Assembly: GCA_033239005.1 (NCBI GenBank)
Contig: BSQZ01000006.1
Span: forward strand, 11,806,662-11,870,661
Source: Lamellibrachia satsuma
Lineage: Eukaryota; Annelida; Polychaeta; Sabellida; Siboglinidae
Direction: 5' to 3'
Length of the DNA: 64,000 bases
Shown: positions 52,482-64,000 of the stretch, one piece after another
How the letters are laid out: each line of letters starts with the position of its first letter
How positions within the stretch are numbered: position 1 is the first letter of the stretch
Notes under the pieces: model-generated
Databases searched by the model: none
Told to the model about the DNA's origin: nothing
The model's input: only the letters and a program-made list of their open reading frames with translations
Made by a program: the position numbers and the translations under genes

Positions 52482-52583
52482 ATAAATAGTTTACTATGCA
52501 TGCATATCTACATATAAATATATACATCATGGTTTAAATAAATAATACTAATACTAATTATTTATAATTCATACATGCATTAG
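52482..52583. repeat. segmental duplication SD2, right part
   Basis: Continues the SD2 match after the LINE: AGTTTACTATGCATGCATAT through TCATACATGCATTAG. It ends where (AT)n begins in the partner. Confidence 0.88.
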
Positions 52584-52745
52584 TTCCAATATTGTTTCTA
52601 CAAGCAGCATTCAGATGATTCGCCGAGGAAAGATTTATTAACTTATCTCCCCTGTCGAACGCACAACTCATGTCTACACCTAGTACACGCATCGAGCTTT
52701 TAAAATGTTGCGTTTGGGCGGCTAGCTAAAGAGAGACCATCGCAC
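52584..52745 (+). repeat. dispersed repeat gamma, diverged copy
   Basis: TTGTTTCTACAAGCAGCATT, GATTCGCCGAGGAAAGATTT, CCCCTGTCGAACGCACAACT, then GCGGCTAGCTAAAGAGA and CATCGCACGTTATACGTATG. Lacks the inner end seen in the palindrome. Confidence 0.8.
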
Positions 52746-52754
52746 GTTATACGT

Positions 52755-52985
52755 ATGGCGGACCCCACCCGCAATTTGCCGATAAAATTTTTTGGATGCA
52801 GCACACCCAAAGCTCCATCAAATCATTGTTAAGAGATAATTATTACTTTAACTAAATAATTAACAACATCGTGGACTAATCGGGCACCATATTTTTTATT
52901 GGGAAGTCAAGGACCAATCCCACAGTTTGCCAACATCACTTTTTGGATTCCCCACATCCAAATCACCCAAAAACCGTTTGTTTGC
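52755..52985. repeat. receptor-proximal degenerate repeat (block B)
   Basis: Matches 19524-19745: GCCGATAAAATTTTTTGGAT and CAACATCACTTTTTGGATTC units in the same orientation and position relative to the receptor stop. Confidence 0.75.
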
Positions 52986-53010
52986 ATGCATTACTAAAAC
53001 ATGCCTGGTT

Positions 53011-54068
53011 TCAATCTTCTGAAATAGGCACCGGTCTAGTAGAAGTTTCGCTGTTTATAGGTGCTCCACATGTGACGAATAGCTTGATAAATTCTGTCTG
53101 GAATATCTCGTACTTAAGTGCGTAGATGAACGGGTTGGCGCAACAGTTCAAGAATATCGCGATAACGGTGAAGTTGTAATACCCACTGGTGAAGTCGACG
53201 GCGTAGCCGAAATTAAACGCAAGAAAAGTCAATTGGTTCCAGGAGTTACATAGGATATAACACACGACGATGATCACAAACATCTGTAAAACTTTGCGTG
53301 AGACACGCGCCTTTGGACAGCTACCTCGATGCCACTTTTTTGTCCCTGAGGAGATACACGGCTCCGTATGAATAGAAAGATCCTACTGTAGCAAGTTATG
53401 AACACTGTGATCGGAATGAGGTATTGCGTTACGAACAGCGCTACACCACAGAACTTCTGCCACCAGGGACTCGGAAAGAGCGTCATGACAGAACAGCGAC
53501 CGTCAATGAAACCGGAAGTTGGCACGACTACGGCAAGCATGATTATCAGTCCAGGAAACCAAGATGCGGCGGCCATTATTAGGACTGTTCGCTTCGAAAC
53601 AGAGATATGATGGAATATTGGATGCATAACTGCCACGTAACGTTCAACAGTCAACATGATTAGTGAATACGATGACGATATTAGAAAGCCCCACAATGGA
53701 AGGTCACTGAGCCATAATATGCAATAGATTTCTCCCACAATTCCGTATAAATCGTGCGCCACAGACGGCCTCGTTATAGATAGCATGATACAGACCGCTG
53801 CCACCAAGTCGATGCAACTTTGATTCAATATTAGAATGTTAGTCAATGTTTTGCGCAGTATTGCACTCTTCGCAATGACGACGATCACGATTAGGTTTCC
53901 AAGAATGCCAAGAACAGAAACCGAACCATACGCTATCTTGAGGTAGGCAGTCACCATGCGTACGTTCATCAATGGGATGCTCGTACCATTGACGATTATT
54001 CCTGGGTATTGTATTTCAGAAACGTTCAGTCCTCTCGGATAGTCGCTCTCGTTTCCACTCGTTGCCAT
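53011..54068 (-). pseudogene. class A GPCR, GPCR-B, one-base frameshift
   Basis: Near-identical to GPCR-A. Codons 1 to about 250 are intact, including TM1-TM5, ERY and the ECL2 Cys. A single missing base near 53313 (GCGCCTTTGG for GCGCCTTCTGG) shifts the frame in intracellular loop 3. TM6-TM7 and the C-tail remain open in the next frame, with the CNSWNQ and NPFIY motifs present. As read, the product would lack TM6 and TM7 and would not signal. One indel in otherwise clean sequence means a sequencing error or a very young pseudogene are both possible; a separate functional allele cannot be excluded. Confidence 0.88.
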
Positions 54069-54190
54069 GGTTTGTTAAGCGTTCTGTATTTTGAAGCTTC
54101 ATTGGGCTGTCTAGTTTAGCTTAGACAAACCTTCACGCGAGTGACGTCAATTGAGGCGTCGTTGTTATATCCATCTGAAGAGTAAACCTA
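54069..54190 (-). promoter_or_regulatory. 5'UTR, upstream ORF and splice acceptor (block B)
   Basis: As in block A: GTTTACTCTTCAG immediately before ATGGATATAAC on the minus strand. The upstream frame stops after 13 codons because CTCGCGTGA replaces the longer version. Confidence 0.4.
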
Positions 54191-54564
54191 AACCATCATG
54201 AACAAGAAATGGTATATTTCAAACTGTTCGAAATATATGATCAATTCCCGCTATTTCTCTTATGTTAATAATATTGAGGATGTATCGTAAGTTTAAAGGA
54301 AAACAAAAAGTGTTCGGCCTATGCACCTAAAAGAGTTACTAAGACAAAACCATTTGTAACTACAGTTAAGAATATCACGCCAGTGATTTACTAAGAAAAC
54401 CATGTTGAACACATAACATCTTAATTTCATAGACTGCGCCTACTATTACTAACCATACGTCACGAGTGTCATAACATGTATTTCCATACACACATTGCTA
54501 TCAATGCCAAAATTATATGGCCATGCTGCTTGCTTCCAAACTCAACATAAGTAATGTATTGTGG

Positions 54565-55200
54565 CCCTTGATCACGTAGCAACAGTCAGCACCGGAGGTA
54601 GGACAGCAACATAGTTACGTTTCGCAGAAGATATCGATGGCTTACCAGGGGATGAACAGGAACTAGTACTCCTATTGAACCGCCTCGACAAAACATCTGT
54701 GTCCTACGGAATGGAAATTACTGGTGAGACAACCAAGCTAACGACCAACAACAACAATGGAGTCAACAAGAAGATCAACGTGAGGGGGCACAGATTAGAA
54801 ACAGTGTCCACATTCAATTACCTGGGTTCAGATTTCACAGACCGGGGATTCAAACCTGAGATCAAGGATTGCCCAGACACGCCGACAATACTGAAACCTA
54901 TATGGAAAGATTAAGACAGATACGATCACATGCAATGTTAATATTTATATATGCATGCGAAACATGGACTCTTATAACTGAACTATCAAGAAGTGTACAA
55001 GTCATGGAAATGAGGTGCTATCGAAAGATCCTTTTCATCTCATACAAGAATCATGTAATCAACGGAAGAGGTCCACAACATAATAATGCGTGGCGTAGAT
55101 TACGTAACTTAAAACAACTGGAGCTCGTAGTTACGTACAATTTTTACCATTGCTACGCGTGTTCTCTCGGAATGTTCCGAGTTAACATGAAGTTTTTAAT
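54565..55200 (+). pseudogene. RTE-type LINE relic (block B)
   Basis: Same relic as in block A with about 180 bp missing just upstream of the catalytic region. The box still reads FAEDID, followed by LNRLDKTSVSYGMEITGETT, VSTFNYLGSDFTDRG, ACETWTLITELSRSVQVMEM and RCYRKILFISYKNHV. Confidence 0.8.
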
Positions 55201-56432
<1,232 letters not shown>

Positions 56433-56525
56433 TCCACTGTGGACACTAACGGAATCATTGTCTAAATGCCAAAAGTGTCAACATGACTAAATACATAGTT
56501 GACAGACATTTGACGTTATATTTGA

Positions 56526-56528
<3 letters not shown>

Positions 56529-56571
<43 letters not shown>
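56529..56571. repeat. (AT)n microsatellite
   Basis: Short AT array abutting repeat delta copy 2. Confidence 0.95.
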
Positions 56572-56574
<3 letters not shown>

Positions 56575-57065
56575 CTACACTATATAGTTGGCTTCTGCGG
56601 GCATACTAAAGGGCCAACGTATACTAAACATATACGGATACAAAATATTGCCCCACTCCCCCGGTCACCTAGTTCTGACGTCTATGTGTGTTGCCATTGT
56701 GTTAATACTACTACCTCTAGTTCTGTTACGTTTCTTACGAAGTATTGCGCATAGCGGCGCCACCTACTGCAATATATGGCCGATTTCATAACAACCGCTG
56801 CCACCTGCTGGATTTCATTAATAATAATAATAATGATAATGCACTTTATTTTTACACTCATATCCAGAGCACAACTCTGGTCCAGGGTGCTTAGAATGAA
56901 TAAATTTACTAAAATGTTCGTAATAAAATTAGCTGGAGCGCAAGGGTGTGATCGCAGACATGGTTGCCATTGGTAGCCTATTTCACAGCACTTGAAAAAA
57001 CAAGTTACCTCCTTTTGCCCGATGATTGGCAATGATGAGTTCCGCGCTTTCCAATTGACTCTGCA
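56572..57065 (+). repeat. dispersed repeat delta, copy 2, with nested 3'-tail insert
   Basis: Full version of the repeat at 27072. It contains about 130 bp (about 56815-56945) beginning (TAATAA)n GATAATGCACTTTATTTT, which on the minus strand reads as an AATAAAGTGCATTATC(ATT)n LINE/SINE tail. The third copy at 58.06 kb lacks this insert, so it arrived after dispersal. Confidence 0.78.
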
Positions 57066-57069
57066 ATCC

Positions 57070-58061
<992 letters not shown>

Positions 58062-58345
58062 GGAGGCAAAGTTGGCTGCTGCGGGCATCTTAGGGGGCCA
58101 ATATATACTAAACATATACGGATGCAAAATAGTGCCCCCCGCCCCCGATTCCCCGTTTCCAACGTCTATATGTGCTGTCATGTGCTGTCATTTTATTAAT
58201 GTTACACCTAGTTCCGTTACGTTCCTTTCGAAGTACTGAGCGTAGTGACGCCACCTACCACACTGTATGGCCGACTTCACAATAACCACTGCAGGGGTGT
58301 GACCGTAGTCATGTTTGCCATTGGTAGCATATTTCGCAGCACTTT
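58062..58345 (+). repeat. dispersed repeat delta, copy 3
   Basis: GTTGGCTGCTGCGGGCATCT, ATACTAAACATATACGGATG, then GACGCCACCTACCACACTGT and GTTTGCCATTGGTAGCATAT. Not preceded by (AT)n; it abuts and truncates the CR1 relic. Confidence 0.8.
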
Positions 58346-58708
58346 AACGTAACCTCCTTTGTGAAATTCATTAAAATTACATCGGTTTTCAGGGAGAAAC
58401 ACCTGAACCTGTTTTGAGGTTAAAAGCGGTTGCTTTCATTAGATCTATATAATTTGTTTTTATTTGCATACGTTGGAGAATTTATACACACGTACGCACG
58501 CACGTACACACACACGCACACATACTCACAAACACACGCACACATACTGTGTATTGATAATCAATGAAAGCGGAAAACCACATAACATTCAGACTAAAAA
58601 ATATAGATTGATGTGCGCGTGTGAATAAATGAGCCAAAAATAGAAGATCGAGAGAAAGCGAGATATAAAAAATATTGATGTGGGTACGTGTGTGCGTGGG
58701 AGTAAATG
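58346..58708. other. (AC)/(ACGC)-rich junction region
   Basis: Short imperfect (CACA) and (ACGC) runs at about 58490-58550 and GTGTGTGCG at 58690. Receptor block C homology starts sharply at about 58709. No gene. Confidence 0.6.
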
Positions 58709-59193
58709 ACTGTTCGCTTCGAAACAGAGATATGATGGAATATTGGATGCATTACTGCCACGTAACGTTCAACAGTCAACATGATTAGTGAATATTATGA
58801 CGATATTAGAAAACTCCACAATGGAAGGTCACTGAGCCATAATATGCAATAGATTTCTCCCACAATTCCGTATAAATCGTGCGCCACAGACGGCTTCGTT
58901 ATAGATAGCATGATACAGACCGCTGCCATCAAGTCGATTCAACTTTGATTCAATATTAGAATGTTAGTCAATGTTTTGCGCATTGTTGCACTCTTCGCAA
59001 TGACGACAATCACGATTAAGTTACCAAGAATGCCAAGAACAGAAACCGAACCATACGCAATCTTGAGGTAGGCATTCACCATGCGTACGTTCATCAATGG
59101 GATGCTCGTACCGTTGCCGATTATTCCTGGGTATCGTATTTCAGAAAAGTTCAGTCCTCCCGGATAGCCACTCTCATTTCCACTCGTTGCCAT
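58709..59193 (-). pseudogene. class A GPCR, GPCR-C, truncated with two nonsense codons
   Basis: Corresponds to codons 1 to about 161 of GPCR-A (N-terminus to the start of TM4; ends ..HHISVSKRTV). Cys85 of the receptor A numbering is a TGA stop, and a second stop replaces a Ser in TM3 (SSSY to SS-stop-Y). The 3' two thirds are missing; the break lies beside an (AC)n/(GTGC)-rich stretch. Clearly dead. Confidence 0.9.
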
Positions 59194-59310
59194 GGTTTGT
59201 TAAGCGTTCTGTATTTTGAAGCTTCACTCGGCTGTCTAGTTTAGCTTAGACAAACCTTCACGCGTGTGACGTCAATTGAGGCGTCGTTGTTATGTCCATC
59301 TGAAAAGAAA
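59194..59310 (-). promoter_or_regulatory. 5'UTR, upstream ORF and splice acceptor (block C)
   Basis: GTTTTCTTTTCAG followed directly by ATGGACATAAC; the upstream frame ends after 13 codons as in block B. Confidence 0.4.
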
Positions 59311-59799
59311 ACGTAAACCATCATTAACATGAAATGTTGTTTTTCAAACTTTTCGAAATATAAGTTCAATTCCCGCTACTATGTTAATAATACTGAGGTT
59401 GTTTCGTAAGTTTAAAGGAAAACAAAACGTTTTCGGTATATGCACCTAAAAGAGTTACTAAGATAAAACCATTTGTAACTACAATTAAGAACATCACGCC
59501 AGTGATTTACTAAGAAAACATTGTTGAACACACAACCTCTTAATTTCATAGACTATGCCATACTATTAGAAACCCTACGTCACGAGTGTCATAACATTTT
59601 CACACATTCCTATGTGTGTCAAAATTATATGGCCATACTGCTTGCTTCCAAACTCAACTTAAGTAATGTATTTTGGCCGTTGTTTACTAAATTAGTCCTT
59701 TTCTGTCAAAACAGAACGTCTTCTTGAGACTTTACGTTGGCTACGTGTATGCCTGCCTCCATTAATACGTCACATGTAGTCTAGGTAATCTGATTTTCA

Positions 59800-60470
59800 G
59801 GGCTGTCTCATATCACCTACTATATTTAACACATTTCTGGAGAGGATTATGACTGATGCCATTGATCACGTTGCAACAGTCAGCACCGGAGGTAGGACAT
59901 CAACATATTTACGTTTTGCAGAAGATATTGATGCCTTAGAAGGGGATGAATAGGAACTAGTAATCCTGTTGAGCCGTCTCGACAAAACATCTGTGTCCTA
60001 CGGAATGGAAATTACTGGTGAGACAACCAAGCTATTGACCAACAACATCAATGGCGCCAACAATAAGATCAACGTGAGGGGACACAGATTAGAAACAGTG
60101 TCCACATTCAATTACCTGTGTTCAGATTTCACAGACGGGGGATTCAAACCTGAGATCAAGGATTGCCAATACAACAGCAACGCCGACAATACTGAAACCT
60201 ATATGGAAAGATAAAGACATATACGATTACATGCTATGTTAATATTTATATATGCATGCGAAACATGGACTCTTAACCGAACTACAAAGAAGTGTACAAG
60301 TCATGGAAATGAGGTGCTATCGAAATATCCTTTTCATCTCATACAAGAGCCATGTAATCAACGAAGAGGTCCACAACATAATCATGCGTGACGTAGATTA
60401 CGTAACTCAAAAGTTCGTAGTTACGTACAATTGTTACAGTTCTCTCGGAATGTTCCGAGTTACGTGAAGT
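59800..60470 (+). pseudogene. RTE-type LINE relic (block C)
   Basis: GCLISPTIFNTFLERIMTDA (preceded by FSG), LRFAEDIDALEGDE then an in-frame stop, LSRLDKTSVSYGMEITGETT, VSTFNYLCSDFTDGG, then EMRCYRNILFISYKSHVINE. Same FAEDID catalytic change as blocks A and B, plus a stop of its own. Confidence 0.8.
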
Positions 60471-62025
60471 TGTTCACGTCATTGATATTGCCCTACGATA
60501 ACTTTACTGGGTAGTGCAAGGAGTCATAAGCTCTCTCGCAGTAGCTGATTTTTCTCCTGTGCAACGCTGGGCATGTTACAAATGTTTTTTTATTCCGCGC
60601 TTTTGCAAACAAATTTAAAGTATCGTACATATCTTTATACAATTCCAAATATGTTAAATATTGCTGTATGAAATATAGATTAACGTTGCTCTCCTCTTTC
60701 TCACTGAAGTCCGGAGTGTAACTGGCATCGTTTCATCGATTTTCTTTTTCTTTTCCTTCTTCTTCCGTCACTGTTCCCGCTTCACTGCCGCTCCACCAAC
60801 CGTCTCCACTCCACCAATTATTCGCCCTCTTCCTCCATTCTCCCCCCACTCCCGCCAAATTGATCTTCACCCTGTCCTCTCATCGCAGTCGCGGTCTTTC
60901 TCTTCTCCTTCTACCCTCCACTCTCAGCCCATCGGCTCTTCGTCAACTGTTTCCTTCCATTCGTTGATATCACCTTCTAGACATCGGTCAATACTGATTT
61001 ACACAACAACTTTAAAACGTTAAAACATAACGCGTGAAGTTACATTTTAAAGATGTAAAATGCAACGTCGCAATTATGTGTTAATCAAACGTGTCCATGT
61101 GTATAGGCCAACGTGTACACAACGATTTTGAAATTATCGCTAGTTATTCCGGGGGAGTTGCCTTGAAACCACCCGAGCGAACGTGGGATACAAATGTGGC
61201 CTAGTAGCGTAAACAAATGGCATTTTGTGCTAGAATTTTAGTTGCGAACATGCGGTGCAATTATTCTTTCTCGAGGGCAATGAGGAGCGGTCCTCAAAAT
61301 GTGTCTTTGGTTGTGTTTACTATTTCACATCGATTTCTACAAATGGAAGAAACAGCTGCGCTTGACCACCCAGTAAATAGTAGGCATAACACTACGAAGT
61401 CATGAATCACAGTGTGTACTATGTTTACTGGCGACATATGTGGAACAGTGGTTTAGTCGTGCATTGAATTGGACCTGATCTCTTGGTGAAAATTTAACAG
61501 ATATCACATGTCTGTTCGATTTTTCAAACAGCGAACAAACGAAACTTGTGTTTGAATCGACGTACTGTATCATAAGCCGTGGACACTACGAACACATACC
61601 CCAGTCCATATCAATAGAAGAGGATATTTCCACAAAGTGATCGGAAAAATAATTATCAAACATAGACTGGAATTACTTTCTACTGAAAAAAAGATGGCAA
61701 TGTCAAACTGGAACCTTTCAAAGAGAATTAATAATTGAGATCAATAGTCATTTAGATATTTGTTCCTATGAGATAATAAAGGATACAGTCTGGAAGAAAC
61801 TGCTGTTCAAATGGATATAAGAACGCATTTGACACAAAAATACCAAGGGGAGGGTACACAAGTATGCCGGAAATGTAGATGCAACGCAAATTAGAACAAC
61901 GCACGTCATATATATTTATAATTGAAATGTGGAAACTTATCAGAAAAATATATGGCAGAAGATCTAACCAGGAATATCAGGTCAGTGTTTATTAGGGAAG
62001 ATGTGATGGGGATATATCAGGTCAC
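60471..62025. other. receptor block C flank, no gene recognised
   Basis: Matches block B up to 61.58 kb and block A from 61.63 kb onward, so C is the most complete of the three flanks. Confidence 0.6.
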
Positions 62026-62029
62026 TTAG

Positions 62030-62160
62030 TAATACGGATATAGACAAGCTGGACAGAATACAACGAAGAGCAACTAAGTTGATCATGGAACTCAGAGAAA
62101 CACGTCAAATACAATGTGGATTGGAAGCACTTCGGACTGAGACATTAGGTTTACACCGAA
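62030..62160 (+). pseudogene. CR1-like ORF2 C-terminal relic (block C)
   Basis: TDIDKLDRIQRRATKLIMEL and CGLEALRTET, the paralog of the relic at 22.88 kb. Confidence 0.65.
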
Positions 62161-64000
62161 ATGTGTTTTTATGATTGAATTGTTATGAAGAAAGACTTTT
62201 AAAAGTATAGGATGGTTGCATAAATAGAATACACATCTTAGTAAAAGAACGTAAATTAGATAGATATCTAATGCTCATTCTCATTGATGATAATTCTTTA
62301 ATATATTAATGTTATATCTTATCCAAAAAGAATTAATGTGCACACGCTAAAACCACAGGTACATTATTCCAGGGTTGACCCAATTAACTGCATCACCAAA
62401 AGAAAACGCGTGTCAACTGAAATGATCCTCAAAACTCAGAATCACCAATATCCAATAACATGAGTGAAGTCTCAAAAAACACATTCCATATGCGCCCATA
62501 TACTAATTTTTGTTTTTATGTACGCGTGCGCTATCACTTACCTTTCGCACTGTAAACGGAACACGACCATCATCCACGAAGGCATCAACTCTAGTGATTA
62601 GATTTACAGTGATTAATAACAGCCTACTGACGTTGCCCTGCCCTTTGCAGTGATAGGCTGGCTGCAGTGGTCATGTGAACCGATCAGCGAGTTCGCTTGT
62701 CAGGCAACGTTATGGGGAGCCACAATCAGAGATGTCTTTAACAACTAACAAGTATTACAGGAGATTTCACTGGCAAGCCACCAAAGACCAAAGAACGTTA
62801 CTAGAAATAACATTTTCATGCGCATATGTAAACGCCAGGACTTAAACACGCACGTAAGCACGCACGTACACACACACTGACGCACTCCCTCACGTAATTT
62901 AGTTAGCCTGCTAATGAAAATAAATTATGTGGAGTATCAATGTATTGTAAGGATGCATGACCATTCGAACCTTCCGTCTCCAGCTCGTTCGGTCTTGAGC
63001 CGCTTCAACTGCCTTATCTATCAACAGTCCCAATTTGGATTTTGCTTAACTTAATCCTCTCCGTTTACCTTCCCCGCTAGCAATTATTTCGTCTGATCAT
63101 CTCTACTTGGAAAAATGTAAGTTTACTTATGTATATTTGATGGACTAGCCTCTTTGGATCTTGTCACACTGAAATGCTAAATCGTAAAAAATAATATATA
63201 GTCTAGAATCTCGATAATGACTCTGATTGGCTGCTGGCGCTAGATGGCAACACCTATACAAAATGGAGCCGGTAACAGTCAAAGCACGATTTCGAAGCCA
63301 GACTCTATTCTCAGCGAGTTCACGAAGGCGAGCGAGAGTTGAATAAGCAAGACTAGACCTAACGGTACAGTGTACACTATGCCTGTCGAAAGACTGCAAA
63401 TTTCTACAAACTAAGCAAGAAGTAGATAACTGGGTCATTGTGAAACAAACACTGTAATTAGAATGAGCAGAGCTAAAAAGAAGACGGTTGTTTGGAGTTA
63501 CGGGCGTTGTGGAAAATATGTGTGCGGAGCGATGGCATGGGCAGGTGATGCAGAGTGACGAAGATATAAAGATGTATGTGACATTCTTCTTCTTCAGCGT
63601 ATGACTTAAAGTTCTTTGGCGATGTATTGCACACGAGGTCCCAAAGCCATGCACATGCAGTTTGGTCCAGCCCGGCCGGTTCAGGTACAGCGGACACTCA
63701 CTGGTGACGTGGCGTGCGTTCTGCTTTTCAGCGCCGCATCACTCGCACAATGCCGGTGGCGCCAGCTTGATTCGGTTCATGTTATGTTTCAACCGGCCGT
63801 ACCTAGTTCTTATTCGCACGAGGAGCACCATTGAGCGGCGGCTGAGGTCGCTGCCGAAAGGTTTGTCTGATAGCAGTGGGAGGAGTAGTTACCCGAAATG
63901 TCATGCTTTTGATCGTTAGATTTTTGATCGTTAGTTCATAAACGCAATGCGTCGCGGGATGTATTGTCGACGATAGCACAACGTGTACTTCAAATTAGAA
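62161..64000. repeat. receptor block C tail, duplicate of 23.0-25.35 kb
   Basis: Follows the block A order, with about 470 bp missing near 63.14 kb. Includes the dispersed repeat (63.17-63.35 kb) with its antisense open frame of 169 codons (63145-63654), judged non-coding. The match is still running at the window end, so the duplicated block is larger than seen here. Confidence 0.75.

Overview
This window looks like nuclear DNA of a metazoan, most likely a marine or other invertebrate. It is AT-rich and saturated with simple repeats: (AT)n arrays of 80-300 bp, (CT)n, (GT)n and (GCGT)n. The coding potential is a small family of intronless-in-CDS class A G-protein-coupled receptors plus many non-LTR retrotransposons. 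No bacterial operon, rRNA, functional tRNA gene or CRISPR is visible. The species cannot be named from the sequence alone.

Layout. 1-5.0 kb: a 75-bp minisatellite, an (AT/AC)n block and an intact receptor gene (GPCR-1, minus strand). 5-8.8 kb: (AT)n-bracketed repeats, a long (CT)n and a foldback-type element with long inverted arms. 8.8-15.6 kb: a segmental duplication (partner at 44.6-46.8 kb) into which a 5'-truncated CR1-like LINE with an intact 956-codon ORF2 has inserted. 16.7-18.7 kb: a SINE, (AT)n-bracketed cassettes and a near-perfect 552-bp palindrome. 19.0-25.3 kb: receptor block A, with an intact receptor gene GPCR-A and relics of RTE-type and CR1-type LINEs. 26-31 kb: microsatellites, a SINE, a second minisatellite array, and an antisense LINE interrupted by an RTE fragment. 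31.0-35.9 kb and 38.4-43.4 kb: two essentially full-length but broken CR1 elements facing each other tail to tail. 44.6-47.8 kb: duplication partners holding empty insertion sites. 47.8-52.5 kb: a different, full-length, decayed LINE (zinc-finger ORF1, endonuclease/RT ORF2) with a 7-bp target duplication. 52.7-56.3 kb: receptor block B, broken by one base. 56.3-58.4 kb: more repeats and an antisense LINE fragment. 58.7-64.0 kb: receptor block C, truncated with two nonsense codons.

The only host genes that look functional are GPCR-1 and GPCR-A; B and C are decayed copies made by duplication of a block of several kb. The three receptors that reach TM6 replace the usual Cys-Trp-x-Pro with Cys-Asn-Ser-Trp. 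The rest is retroelement biology: a CR1 lineage whose ORF1 joins a Cys-rich finger, a pentapeptide repeat and an SGNH esterase, with tandem 5'UTR monomers and a 10-bp 3' terminal repeat.

The most unusual structural signal is a set of 115-270 bp sequence cassettes that recur in the window, sometimes inverted, with (AT)n arrays at nearly all of their borders. All homology statements come from reading the window by eye; none is a database result.
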